From Luminiphilus syltensis NOR5-1B (GTDB lineage: Bacteria > Pseudomonadota > Gammaproteobacteria > Pseudomonadales > Halieaceae), in assembly GCF_000158175.1 (NCBI RefSeq), contig NZ_DS999411.1, forward strand, positions 2,386,654-2,450,653: 64,000 nt of DNA, read 5' to 3'. Positions 1 through 8,659 of the stretch are shown piece after piece (within the stretch, counting starts at the first letter, position 1; every line of letters begins with the position of its first letter). The translations under genes and the position numbers were made by a program. A model generated the notes under the pieces. It saw nothing but the letters and a program-made list of their open reading frames with translations, had not been told where the DNA came from and did not search any database.

Positions 1-679
1 CGGCGCCATCTTTGACCCAGTCGGCCCTGATGAATTCAGGTCGACCAACAGCGCCAACCAGCACATCGGCACGGGCGATATGGGCTTCAAGATCGCGGGT
101 TCGTGAATGGCAGATCGTCACGGTTGCGTTTTCCTGCAGCATCATCATGGCCATTGGCTTACCGAGAATGGGGCTTCTGCCCACCACCACGGCGTGTTGA
201 CCGCTGAGATCGATGTCGTAATGCGCGAGCAGGCGCATAATGCCTTGCGGGGTTGCACAGCCATAGGCGGGCTCGCCCATACTCATGCGACCGAAGCCCA
301 GGCAGGTGACACCGTCGACATCTTTCTCCAGCGCAATCATGTCAAAAGCGGCGCGCTCGTCGATGTGCGAAGGCACCGGATGTTGCAACAAAATGCCGTG
401 CACGTCGGGGTTGTGGTTGAGGCTGTCGATCTCACGCAGCAGGTCATTGGTTTTAATCGTGGCCGGGAGCTCGACCGCCATGGATTCCATGCCGACCCGG
501 CGACAGGCATTGCCCTTCATCCGGACGTAAGTGGCCGATGCCGGGTCATCACCCACCAGTATCGTGGCGAGTATGGGCGTTTTGCCTGCAGACACCGATT
601 TAAGTGTTTCCACGCGCTTGGCGAGGTCCCGCTCGGTGAGCTGGGCGACGTACTTGCCGTCGAGAGTCAACGCGGTCAT
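1..679 (-). CDS. folD: FolD, methylene-THF dehydrogenase/cyclohydrolase (C-terminus outside window)
   Basis: This bifunctional cytosolic enzyme interconverts 5,10-methylene-, 5,10-methenyl- and 10-formyl-tetrahydrofolate, supplying one-carbon units for purines and formyl-Met. On the minus strand the frame opens with ATG at 679 and reads [14 protein letters not shown], then [14 protein letters not shown] (substrate-binding Lys region), [26 protein letters not shown] and the NADP-binding [14 protein letters not shown], all classic FolD motifs in order. About 226 codons are present and roughly 60 C-terminal residues lie beyond position 1. It faces away from tRNA-Pro. A gene reading the other way over the same bases (107-850) is a shadow. 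Identification is firm. Confidence 0.95.
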   Translation of the reverse strand, partial: MTALTLDGKYVAQLTERDLAKRVETLKSVSAGKTPILATILVGDDPASATYVRMKGNACRRVGMESMAVELPATIKTNDLLREIDSLNHNPDVHGILLQHPVPSHIDERAAFDMIALEKDVDGVTCLGFGRMSMGEPAYGCATPQGIMRLLAHYDIDLSGQHAVVVGRSPILGKPMAMMMLQENATVTICHSRTRDLEAHIARADVLVGAVGRPEFIRADWVKDGA

Positions 680-775
680 TGGGGGTGCTCCATTCACAAA
701 CTTCGGGCAGGGGACGGCATTGTCACCGGAAGCACCGCTGCTGTCGACGGTGCCACCCGCAACGGGGTGGTTTTG

Positions 776-804
776 TTGCTAAGCGGGGGCAAAAACAGTA
801 TGCT
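776..804 (+). promoter_or_regulatory. Sigma70-type promoter of tRNA-Pro
   Basis: A -35 box TTGCTA (776-781) and a -10 box TATGCT (799-804) are separated by 17 bases, followed by a very G+C-rich discriminator (GCGCGCCGCG) typical of stringently controlled stable-RNA promoters. The tRNA starts 36 bases after the -10 box. The stretch GTATGCTGCGCGCCGC recurs before tRNA-Cys. Confidence 0.55.
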
Positions 805-840
805 GCGCGCCGCGCGGAACAGGGTTTGGTGGTTCCGTTA

Positions 841-917
841 CGGGGTATAGCGCAGTCTGGTAGCGCGCCTGCTTTGGGAGCAGGATGTCGGGGGTTCGAA
901 TCCCTCTACCCCGACCA
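841..917 (+). tRNA. tRNA-Pro(TGG)
   Basis: A 77-base cloverleaf. The acceptor CGGGGTA pairs with TACCCCG, the anticodon loop carries TGG, the T-loop is GGTTCGAATCC, and CCA is encoded at the 3' end. C1 pairs with G72, the usual feature of bacterial tRNA-Pro. It is followed 85 bases later by tRNA-His in the same direction and the two are probably co-transcribed. Confidence 0.95.
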
Positions 918-1002
918 CTTTTCAGGTTGGTGGGTGAGTTCTTTTCACCCGCTGACGCCTCCAGGGAGGCGGCGCTCGATGTGGCGCTCCGTAATGTTCA
1001 GT

Positions 1003-1079
1003 GGTGGCTGTAGCTCACCAGGTAGAGCACCGGATTGTGACTCCGGAGGTAGCGGGTTCAAGACCCGTCAGCCACCCCA
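1003..1079 (+). tRNA. tRNA-His(GTG)
   Basis: The acceptor GTGGCTG (from 1004) pairs with CAGCCAC. The extra 5' G at 1003 is the G-1 that pairs with C73 and is the identity element for HisRS. The anticodon loop TTGTGAC holds GTG, the T-arm contains GGGTTCAAGACCC, and CCA is encoded. Confidence 0.95.
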
Positions 1080-1313
1080 TCTTCAATCGCCCTCGACAGG
1101 ATCGGGCGTACTCCAACGGCCGGAAGCCCTTGGCGTTGCGGCTGCGATTGAGCGCCCTCGAGAATGCCTGCCACGGGCATCCCTCTGCGCATTTATCATC
1201 GAGCGACTCGTGCTCTGGATCCGCAGCTCTTTCTGCGTTACTACTTGGTGTACTCGAGAATTGGAGCACAGGGGGGGAGGCGCACATACCGGGGTTTACT
1301 GAGGCCGGGCGGG

Positions 1314-2420
1314 CTATTTTCCGATGCCGGCGTACTGCGGCTGGGTTATACAGGCAATATTGCCTCCTCCCAGCAGGATCTCGCGGGCGTTTTTTATGCC
1401 GATGACCTCGTGGTCGGGAAATAAGACCTGCAGCATTGCCTTAGCTGGCTCATCGTGTGGGTCATCGAATTCGGGAACGACAACCACCGTATTGCCAATG
1501 TAGTAGTTGATATAAGAGGCGCAGATTTTGGTACCCGCTGTGCGCTCGTGGGCGCCGGTGCCGACGTCCAATCCAGCGGCTTCTTCGGGTGTCCACTCGA
1601 GTGCTGTTGGCTGGTGGATGGTGTGAATTTTCAGCCGGCGGCCGCGCGCATCAGTCGCATGACTGAGAATGTTGTAGGCCTCCTGATAAATTTCATACTG
1701 GGGGTCCTCAAGATCATCGGTCCATTGCAACAGGATTTCGCCTGGAGCGACCCAGCAGGCCAGATCGTCGATATGACCATCGGTTTCGTCGAACTTGCAT
1801 CCACGGGGTAGCCATAGGATCTTCTCAACGCCCATGTACTCACGCAATTGCTCTTCTACCGCGGTCTTACCCAGATGACCATTTCGGTTTGGATTGAGTA
1901 AACACTGCTCCGTGGTGAGCAGAGTGCCCTCGCCATCGCATTGGATACCGCCCATTTCGGCAATGAGGCTGGACCGGTAGCGATCGAGATTTTCTATCTC
2001 GAGTATTTTTTGGGCGATCTGGTCGTCCTTGTCCCAGGGAAAGTAAAGTCCGTCATTCAGGCCACCATAAGCATTGAAGGTCCAGTCGGTACCACGAACC
2101 TCGCCTTTGTCGTTGACGAGAAACGCGCAGGCAGAGTCACGAAACCAGCTGTCGTTAGTGCTCATTTCAATGACGCGAATGTCCGTCGGAAGCCTATTCC
2201 TGGCATTGGCGTACTGGGCGGCGGATACGCATACCGTGACGGGTTCGCTGCGAGCAATGGCCGCACAAATCTCTACCCAGACGTGCTGCGCGTTCTTCCC
2301 GCCGTTACGCCAGACATCCGGCCGCTCAGGCCAGCCCAGCCAGCAGCCGGACTTGGGTTCGAATTCGCCGGGCATCCGAAACCCGTCTTGCAGCGGCGTG
2401 CTCTCGAGGGTGCGTGACAT
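1314..2420 (-). CDS. aguA: Agmatine deiminase family protein (variant motifs)
   Basis: A peptidylarginine-deiminase-fold hydrolase, 368 residues, the usual size for AguA, which converts agmatine to N-carbamoylputrescine plus ammonia on the route to putrescine. Family landmarks are present: WLGWPERPDVWR near the N-terminus, NDSWFRD, DWTFNAYGG, DGEGTLLTTEQCLLNPNRN, TDGHIDDLACW (catalytic His and Asp) and the catalytic Cys357 in GGGNIACITQP. Several positions differ from the usual consensus: GGGNIAC instead of GGGNIHC, RDSACAF instead of RDTGPTF, and GGIQCDGEG instead of GSIHVDGEG. The core catalytic residues are kept, so a deiminase reaction is likely, but the substrate may not be agmatine. No carbamoylputrescine amidase is adjacent. 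Confidence 0.85.
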   Translation of the reverse strand: MSRTLESTPLQDGFRMPGEFEPKSGCWLGWPERPDVWRNGGKNAQHVWVEICAAIARSEPVTVCVSAAQYANARNRLPTDIRVIEMSTNDSWFRDSACAFLVNDKGEVRGTDWTFNAYGGLNDGLYFPWDKDDQIAQKILEIENLDRYRSSLIAEMGGIQCDGEGTLLTTEQCLLNPNRNGHLGKTAVEEQLREYMGVEKILWLPRGCKFDETDGHIDDLACWVAPGEILLQWTDDLEDPQYEIYQEAYNILSHATDARGRRLKIHTIHQPTALEWTPEEAAGLDVGTGAHERTAGTKICASYINYYIGNTVVVVPEFDDPHDEPAKAMLQVLFPDHEVIGIKNAREILLGGGNIACITQPQYAGIGK

Positions 2421-2521
2421 GTAGATTCCTGTGTTTGCCTATGTTGAACGTTGGATTCTTGCCAACCCTAGTGAGTCCGCAACTATTGCTAAATACAACA
2501 GGTGGAAATAGTTTTCACGTT

Positions 2522-4261
2522 TTACTGTTTTGTGTAAACGGTCCGTCCTTCCTTGATGGTTTCCAATACAACGATGTTCTTGATGTCTTCTTCCGGAACC
2601 TTGAGCGGGTTCTTATCAAGGATGACCAGGTCAGCCAGCTTGCCGGCTTCCAGGGTCCCTTTCGTGTCCTCTTCAAAGTGCTGGTAGGCTGACCAGCGGG
2701 TTATGGCCTGGAGCGCCTCATAGGCAGTGATTTTTTCGTTGGCTCCAATAACCCGACCGGATCGCGATTTACGTTCTACAGAGATTCCCATCATTCGCAT
2801 CAGATTGGGTAAGGCAACCGGCGCATCGGTATGGATGGTAATCTTGACGCCTTTATCCAAAGCCGTGCGGGTAGGGCTTATTTTATTACCTAAACGCTCA
2901 CCGATAATTTGCTTGTGCCAGTCACCCCAGTAATAGGTATGCAACGGGAACAGAGATACCATTAAATTTAAATCCTTCGCGTCGTCCAGTTGGTCTTCGC
3001 GCAGATATTGCCCATGAATAATCACATCGCGTCTTTGCGCATGGCTATAGTCTTTTTCCAGCGAACGCAGAGTCCTCAGTAGTTGGTCTGCCGCAGCATC
3101 TCCATTGGCGTGCGTTAATACCTGCCAATTATTTTTGTAGGCTTTCTCGTAGATCGCGCGCAAGGTCTCGTCGTTAGGAATGGCGGGATACCCTTTGTAA
3201 TTCGCGTCTGCGCCATCAGGGGGTAGTAAATAGGGAATGGTCCTCCAGGCGGTCCTTCCCTGGGGCGATCCATCGAGCGTGACTTTCATGCCGCCGATTC
3301 GGTAGTGATTACTGTACTGTTTACTATTCCACTCGCTCGCCATGAGTTCATCAACAGCGGTGTAATCAACATAGCTGACAACATCGAGTTTGAGCTGTCC
3401 CGAATTTGCGGCATCGACCATTTGTTGGTGGGCAGATTCCATAGTCCTCCCGTCTTGAGCCGTGGTATAGCCATAGGACAAAGCCATAGTCTGACCGGCT
3501 TCAAAAAACCGGTCCGCAGCCTGTCTGCTGGCTGGAGCGATCGCCGTGATCAGATGGGGTATCGCCGCTAATTCTTCTAAGACACCATTGGGCTCGTTCC
3601 CGTTTTCTCGTCGTATAAGCCCCCCTTCAGGGTCTTGGGTATTGGTGTCGTAGCCCAGTTTCTCCAATCCCTTGGAATTGACCACAGCAAAATGACCTGA
3701 GATGTGAACGATCATTACCGGGAACTCCCTGGAGACTTTGTCCAGGTCGTGCTTGGTGGGAAAGCGCTTCTCCTCGAGCACAGAGTCATCGAAACCCATC
3801 CCGAAAATCCAGCCGGTTAAGGCCCTGTTCTCGGGGGTACTCCACTCCCTAAGAATGTTGATAAGCGTGGGGATATCGTTAGCGCCTGCGTCCGGCGGGG
3901 GTAGAATTTGAGCGCCGATGGCTTGCACACCAAAAGCGGAAAAATGCGCGTGACCATCAATTAGTCCGGGCAGCAGCGTTTTGCCACCCAAGTCGACTGT
4001 CTGGGCATTAGGAAATTTTTTTTCTGCTTCAGAGAGGTCGCCGGCAAAAGTAATTTTATCCGCATCAACAACGAGCGCTTCGACATAGGCAGGTTCTTCG
4101 CCCTGCATGGTAAGAATGTCACCACCGAAATACAGTTGCCTCGCAGGTGGTTCATTGGCCTGTTCTTGGGGTGGTGCGCGTTCCTGCTCGCACGCCGAAA
4201 ATAAACCAACGCACGCGATACAAAAGAGGGTCGCTGCAGTTTTTAGACCGAATAGCTTCAT
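2522..4261 (-). CDS. Amidohydrolase family 3 lipoprotein (YtcJ-like)
   Basis: A 579-residue exported metal-dependent hydrolase. The N-terminus is a lipoprotein signal peptide with lipobox LFSAC (Cys24), so the enzyme should be membrane-anchored. After the small beta domain (VVDADKITFAGDL) comes the TIM barrel with metal motif GLIDGHAHFSAFG, then GMKVTLDGSPQGRTAW, LTHANGDAAADQLL, IIHGQYL and IHTDAPVALPNLM. The C-terminus EAGKLADLVILDKNPL is the canonical composite domain of PF07969. Substrates of this family are diverse (N-acyl or formyl amides, cyclic amides) and cannot be deduced. A second lipoprotein of the same family lies at 6613-8394. It runs in the same direction as the agmatine deiminase, 101 bases upstream of it. 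Confidence 0.85.
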   Translation of the reverse strand: MKLFGLKTAATLFCIACVGLFSACEQERAPPQEQANEPPARQLYFGGDILTMQGEEPAYVEALVVDADKITFAGDLSEAEKKFPNAQTVDLGGKTLLPGLIDGHAHFSAFGVQAIGAQILPPPDAGANDIPTLINILREWSTPENRALTGWIFGMGFDDSVLEEKRFPTKHDLDKVSREFPVMIVHISGHFAVVNSKGLEKLGYDTNTQDPEGGLIRRENGNEPNGVLEELAAIPHLITAIAPASRQAADRFFEAGQTMALSYGYTTAQDGRTMESAHQQMVDAANSGQLKLDVVSYVDYTAVDELMASEWNSKQYSNHYRIGGMKVTLDGSPQGRTAWRTIPYLLPPDGADANYKGYPAIPNDETLRAIYEKAYKNNWQVLTHANGDAAADQLLRTLRSLEKDYSHAQRRDVIIHGQYLREDQLDDAKDLNLMVSLFPLHTYYWGDWHKQIIGERLGNKISPTRTALDKGVKITIHTDAPVALPNLMRMMGISVERKSRSGRVIGANEKITAYEALQAITRWSAYQHFEEDTKGTLEAGKLADLVILDKNPLKVPEEDIKNIVVLETIKEGRTVYTKQ

Positions 4262-4495
4262 ATTGAGTGTCTCACACGATTTTTAAGGTCTTTTCGACGT
4301 CATGACTCGGTCAATAGGTTCGTCTTAGGATCAGATGTAGATTATCCACCGCATTTCTTGAAAAGGAAGTAGAAGTCTGGGGAAGGTCTAAAGTTAAGTC
4401 TGGCAATGTGACGCCACTCAGATTGGCTTGCGAGTTAGCGCCGATTGCTAGAAGGTGGCTCTGATTGAAGACTCGCCGCAGAAAGGAAGTCGCAA

Positions 4496-5290
4496 TTGGG
4501 CATTATTGACTATCAAAGTCCCTTCAAGCTCTTGGTTTCGGTGAAGGGGCACCCTTATGAGCGTGACGCGTTCGCAGCCATGCTCGAGTCCTTTGAGGGC
4601 ATTGCCCCGACTATTGTCGAGCAGCCGGCAACCGAGGTGCTGATTGCCACGGGTGCGGCCGCGGAGTGGGATGCGCTACTTTTTTACGATATGCCGGGTA
4701 TTGACTTCAGCACCCAGCCTCCGGGTTTTATCGAACCCTGTGACCGCTTGCGCGGGGGTTTCGCTGGGTTGCTGGAGCGTGGCATGGGCATGGTGTTTCT
4801 GCACCACGCGCTCGCCGGCTGGCCACTGTGGCCCGAGTATGGCGAGGTTGTCGGCGGACGATTTTTTTACGCGCCGACAAATTGCCGAGGTAGACCGGTG
4901 CTCGATTCCGGTTATCGTCATGAGGTCACGCATACCGTGTTCGTGCTCGATAGAGGCCACCCGGTGACCCAGGGCGTTGAAGCCGAATTTACCGTGACCG
5001 ACGAGCTCTATCTCGCCGAGGTCTTCGAAGACGACGTTACGCCGCTGTTGGCGAGTAGTTACGAATTCAGTCGCGATCATTTTTATTCCGCCCACCACGC
5101 GGTGAACGGACGCATGTTTTGCAATGACGACTGGGATCACGTGCCGGGCTCATCGCTGATTGGCTGGTGTCGGCAAGCGGGTAACAGTTCGGTTGTCTAT
5201 TTACAGCCCGGTGATGGCCCCACCGCCTATCGCGATAGCAACTATGCAAGATTGGTTGAGAATGCAGTCCGGTGGGTGGCACCCAATTAA
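4496..5290 (+). CDS. ThuA-like domain protein
   Basis: A 264-residue cytosolic protein. I assign it to the ThuA-like (trehalose utilisation) family, class-I glutamine-amidotransferase-like fold, from KGHPYERDAFAAMLESF near the N-terminus, the block LLERGMGMVFLHHALAGWP, the segment GGRFFYAP, and the C-terminal pattern ending in NYARLVENAVRWVAPN. Catalysis has not been defined for most members. The start is TTG at 4496, chosen because a good Shine-Dalgarno (GAAAGGAAG, 4481-4489) precedes it and no better in-frame ATG exists upstream. Divergent from the amidohydrolase gene across 234 bases, it stands alone. Confidence 0.7.
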   Translation: MGIIDYQSPFKLLVSVKGHPYERDAFAAMLESFEGIAPTIVEQPATEVLIATGAAAEWDALLFYDMPGIDFSTQPPGFIEPCDRLRGGFAGLLERGMGMVFLHHALAGWPLWPEYGEVVGGRFFYAPTNCRGRPVLDSGYRHEVTHTVFVLDRGHPVTQGVEAEFTVTDELYLAEVFEDDVTPLLASSYEFSRDHFYSAHHAVNGRMFCNDDWDHVPGSSLIGWCRQAGNSSVVYLQPGDGPTAYRDSNYARLVENAVRWVAPN

Positions 5291-5586
5291 CAGGCAGGCG
5301 GGCAGACAAACAGGGATTGGATATCTCCAACACCGATTCCTAGTCAGTGTGGAGCGGAATGTCATTTTAAGTGGTGCCGTTTATTCCCTGATCCAGCGTC
5401 AATGCCGGTAGTGGTAAGTAGAGATCTGAAACCGGGACGCCTTTAGGGGCGATGCTTTCGATAACGCTACACTTTCATCGAGGGTGAGTCTGGATAATAG
5501 ATCTAGATAACTGAGATACCGACATCGCAATTTCAGTAAAATATTTGGTAACCTCGCTCGCGCCTTATTTTATTTCTGGATACCCT

Positions 5587-6183
5587 ATGCAGATCACGTC
5601 CTATCGTCTGCTCAAGCCATTTTTAACACTTCGTTTTTTGGCGGTATTCACAATATTTTCAATGAGCGCCTGCAGCGGCATTGACGTCAACCCCGAGGCT
5701 ACTGATACTTTTGTAGCAACAGGCTATACCACCTATGCCTGGCGCAGCGCGCCCCCCTCATCAGAGGTGTCGAGCAAGGACATACTTCCCCAGAAAAGCC
5801 CCTATATTCGTGCGGCTTTGGAAGAAAAAATGACCGAGTTGGGTTATCAGCGTATTGAAAAAGACGATGCCGAATTTCTCGTCGAGTATTTGGTGGCATC
5901 CGGGCACAACGATGGACAGCTGGTACACGGCGGCTCGAATGACCTGTTGTATGGTAGTTCCGCCAATCGAGAGATTGATGGCGCATCAGCCGACAATGCC
6001 TATGCGCTCAGCGGCATTGTTGAAACCGGAGATATCACGCTTCTGTTCTTTGATGCGATGACAAACGATGTGCTGTGGCAGGTTCAAATGAGCATCGTCG
6101 TCGAAAACGCCAATCGCATAGACGATGAGGAAGTGCGGAAAGCGATACACAAAGGGCTTTCATCGCTCCCTCAGGTGCTCTAA
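5587..6183 (+). CDS. DUF4136-type lipoprotein
   Basis: A 198-residue predicted lipoprotein with an N-terminal hydrophobic stretch and lipobox SMSAC (Cys29). The mature part starts GIDVNPEATDTFVATGYTTYAW, like DUF4136 proteins, which begin by marking a tyrosine/tryptophan-rich beta strand and continue with a helix containing IRAALEEKMTELGYQ and a closing domain with a V(L)W-type strand (NDVLWQVQMSIVV). The function of the family is unknown; outer-membrane attachment is inferred. The frame is open from a TTG at 5545, but the ATG at 5587 gives the proper signal peptide. It is monocistronic, with no close neighbour. Confidence 0.65.
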   Translation: MQITSYRLLKPFLTLRFLAVFTIFSMSACSGIDVNPEATDTFVATGYTTYAWRSAPPSSEVSSKDILPQKSPYIRAALEEKMTELGYQRIEKDDAEFLVEYLVASGHNDGQLVHGGSNDLLYGSSANREIDGASADNAYALSGIVETGDITLLFFDAMTNDVLWQVQMSIVVENANRIDDEEVRKAIHKGLSSLPQVL

Positions 6184-6612
6184 GTTCCGGCTGAGCTTTC
6201 AAAATCGAAGCCGTGCGGGTAACGTGCAAGCCGAAACCTCGCTGAGGCTCTAGTCATCTGAACGCATGGCTCCTCATCATCAACCGAGCGCTGAGAATGT
6301 CGGTTCAACCCGTGTTTGGATTCGTCCTAGTTTGAAAGGCCTTTGAGGTCAGGTGATAGGATTGATGCTTCCGTAGATTCGGTCTCCTGATTGTGCTTAC
6401 TCCACGGGACCTGGTCGCCCATGTCGGCATGTTTCGGTGTCAGCCTAAGGGTCACGGCAACGTCGCGACCACGCCCAAACTCATCATAAGAGCCCAAAAA
6501 ACCCGACTGTAGTGGTTAACTGATTTCAAACTCTTTTTCGATCGGTTTCTCACCTCAGCAATTAGCTCGTACACTGGGTGTTGAACATTTCCTAGAGGCT
6601 TTGGTTTTGCGC
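6184..6612. other. Intergenic region without a convincing gene
   Basis: This 429-base stretch between the DUF4136 gene and the second amidohydrolase has stop codons in all frames at short range. It contains ACTGTAGTGGTTAACTG at 6506-6522, which matches 15 of 17 bases of a sequence at 55693-55709. A minus-strand frame ending near 6452 reads KSVNHYSRVFWALMM, faintly transporter-like, but it has no supportable start. I see no terminator with a T-run. Confidence 0.5.
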
Positions 6613-8394
6613 ATGCGTAAATTTCCCTTTTGTAACATCTTGCTGTTCTGTGCCGCTTTTTCTCTGCTTGCCTGTGAGCCAGAGCAGGCTCGCGAGCAGT
6701 CATCAGGTCCGTCAGCGGATCAAACAGTGGCGGAGAACTCAGCGTCCCATGTTTTTGTGGGGGCCAGGATTTTCACTTCTGATGAGGGGGTGCCGCTTGC
6801 GTCCGCAATGGCGATCAATGGCGACCGTATTGTGTATGTCGGCGACGAAGAGGGCGTAGCGCCTTTCGTTGCTGACAGCACAGTCACTGTGGATCTCGCG
6901 GGGAAGTTGATTCTTCCCGGCCTGGTCGATGCCCATACCCATCCTGGGTATCTTGCAATCTATAACCGGCTGATTGATCTGCCAGAGGCTGCAAGCCGCG
7001 CGGATCAGATAGAGGATATAAAAACCTTGCTGGCGGAAAATGCCGATCAGGACATTGTCTATGCCATTGGTTGGGACAACCGCTTTTTCGGGACCGATGG
7101 CCCAAGCCGGAAGGAGCTGGATGCGTTGGAATCTGAGCGACCGGTGCTCATTTACGACATCACCATGCACAGTCTATGGGTCAATTCCCGAGCGCTGGAG
7201 GCATCCGGAATAGGTGAAGACCCGGTCGATCCCTTGCCCGATGTGGCTTATTACAAACGGGATGAGAAGGGTGAACTCACGGGTTACATCACCGAATCCG
7301 CGGCCACGTTGTTCATCAACCGCTTCTTCGATATGGGAGAGTCTGAAACCGCCATTTTGTCTGATTTCATTAATTACCTAAGCAGTCGGGGTGTCACCAG
7401 CTTGCTCGATGCGGGTAATTTTGGACTCGATGAAGAGGTGTATCGTGCCGTAAAGGGGCTGGATGAACGTGGTGCGCTGCCCCTGCGCTACCACGGCGCT
7501 TACACGGTATTTTTGCCCGGTCAGTCCGAGACGGCAGTGGAAGAGCTCAAGCGATTGGCCGCGTCCTACAATTCAGAAAACCTGAAAATTGACACCTTGA
7601 AAATTTTCCTCGATGGGGTGGTAGAAACCCGCACCGCTCATATGTTGCAAGACTACAACGATACACCCGGCAACAGGGGCGGAAGTCTGTTCGGCGTGGA
7701 CACGCTGACAACGCTTGTTATCGAGGTGGATCAAGCCGGCTTTAATTTGCATGTGCACGCGTTGGGCGACCAGTCTTCACGAACAGTGCTCGATGCCGTC
7801 GAAGCCGCGCGAACGCAGCTGGGAAGACCCCTCGGCATCACTGTAGCCATCACTCATCTACAAGTGGTCGACGCAGCGGACTTTGCACGCTACGCCGAGT
7901 TGGATGTGATCGGCCAATTTACCCCGGCATGGCATTCCTACGATCAGCCCTATTACTCAGAGGCGCTCGGGGAGCGCGCCAAACACCCTTATCCTGTGGC
8001 TGAGCTTATAAGAGCTGGCGCCACCGTGAACTTCTCCAGCGATGTGTATTTCCCCAGCGAATGGGCCGATCATTCCGCCAGTCCGTTTACGGGCATTCAG
8101 GTGGGACATACCAGGAAAGGCAGAGAAGCTGGGCCCGATGACCCCGCAAGCGGCCCAAAGTACGAGCAATTGAGTCGTGAGACCATGGTGAAGGGGTACA
8201 CCATGGGCGGCGTGATACAGCTGGGAACCGAATCTGATCTGGGGTCACTCACAGCCGGGAAAAAAGCCGATTTCATCATTCTAAATGAAGATCTGTTTTC
8301 TATGGATCCATCCAGGATCAGCGAAATTGTACCGACAGCTGTGGTGTTCGATGGCACGCTGGTGCAGGGAGAATGGCCGGATTTTGATGGCTAG
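6613..8394 (+). CDS. Amidohydrolase family 3 lipoprotein (second copy of family)
   Basis: A 593-residue exported hydrolase of PF07969, only distantly like the protein at 2522-4261. Its signal peptide ends in lipobox SLLAC (Cys21). Metal and fold motifs in order are GLVDAHTHPGYLAI, YAIGWDNRFFG, MHSLWVNSRAL, TLKIFLDGVVETRTA, LHVHALGDQSSRTVLDAVE, VAITHLQVVD, NFSSDVYFPSEW and GSLTAGKKADFIILNEDLF. Start choice: ATG at 6613 is preferred for the signal peptide, although AGAGG at 6594-6598 would better suit the in-frame TTG at 6607, adding two residues. Substrate unknown. Periplasm-facing location is inferred from the lipobox. Confidence 0.85.
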   Translation: MRKFPFCNILLFCAAFSLLACEPEQAREQSSGPSADQTVAENSASHVFVGARIFTSDEGVPLASAMAINGDRIVYVGDEEGVAPFVADSTVTVDLAGKLILPGLVDAHTHPGYLAIYNRLIDLPEAASRADQIEDIKTLLAENADQDIVYAIGWDNRFFGTDGPSRKELDALESERPVLIYDITMHSLWVNSRALEASGIGEDPVDPLPDVAYYKRDEKGELTGYITESAATLFINRFFDMGESETAILSDFINYLSSRGVTSLLDAGNFGLDEEVYRAVKGLDERGALPLRYHGAYTVFLPGQSETAVEELKRLAASYNSENLKIDTLKIFLDGVVETRTAHMLQDYNDTPGNRGGSLFGVDTLTTLVIEVDQAGFNLHVHALGDQSSRTVLDAVEAARTQLGRPLGITVAITHLQVVDAADFARYAELDVIGQFTPAWHSYDQPYYSEALGERAKHPYPVAELIRAGATVNFSSDVYFPSEWADHSASPFTGIQVGHTRKGREAGPDDPASGPKYEQLSRETMVKGYTMGGVIQLGTESDLGSLTAGKKADFIILNEDLFSMDPSRISEIVPTAVVFDGTLVQGEWPDFDG

Positions 8395-8416
8395 ATTGGC
8401 CACAACGCTTTAAGAG

Positions 8417-8462
8417 TGGTCCGCCCGGCAGGGCTCGAACCTGCAACCGCCAGCCTAGAAGG
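8417..8462 (-). pseudogene. tRNA-Arg-like 3'-half relic
   Basis: Read on the minus strand, these 46 bases align without gaps to the anticodon-to-CCA half of the tRNA-Arg just upstream at 8583-8659, with 36 of 46 identical, including the whole CGGTTGCAGGTTCGA T-arm region, the TCT anticodon and a terminal CCA. No matching D-arm or 5' acceptor strand is present. It lies 120 bases downstream of the intact tRNA's 3' end, the usual position of an attachment-site remnant left by an integrated element, or it is a decayed tRNA duplicate. Confidence 0.65.
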
Positions 8463-8582
8463 CAGTTTTTAGACTCTTCATCATCAACAGGGTTTAGTGA
8501 AAACCGGTCCACCCCACTGTAACTGGGGAGAGCCAGTTTTTACTCCGCATAGACGCTTGTTCTGCCATGTTTGCGGATAATT

Positions 8583-8659
8583 TGGCACCCCGAGCAGGAT
8601 TCGAACCTGCAACCGCCGCCTTAGAAGGGCGATGCTCTATCCAGTTGAGCTATCGGGGC
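8583..8659 (-). tRNA. tRNA-Arg(TCT)
   Basis: A 77-base tRNA on the minus strand. The acceptor GCCCCGA pairs with TCGGGGT (G1-U72 wobble), the D-arm is AGCTCAACTGGATAGAGC, the anticodon loop TTCTAAG holds TCT, the T-arm is GCAGGTTCGAATCCTGC, and CCA is encoded. It reads AGA/AGG codons. Confidence 0.94.

Noticed and set aside
107..850. 247-codon plus-strand frame over folD
   Set aside because: It is the complementary-strand shadow of folD, whose motifs read clearly on the minus strand.
6452..6703. Minus-strand frame with KSVNHYSRVFWALMMSLG
   Set aside because: It vaguely resembles a transporter helix but begins inside the signal peptide of the next gene on the other strand and has no ribosome site or matching upstream part.
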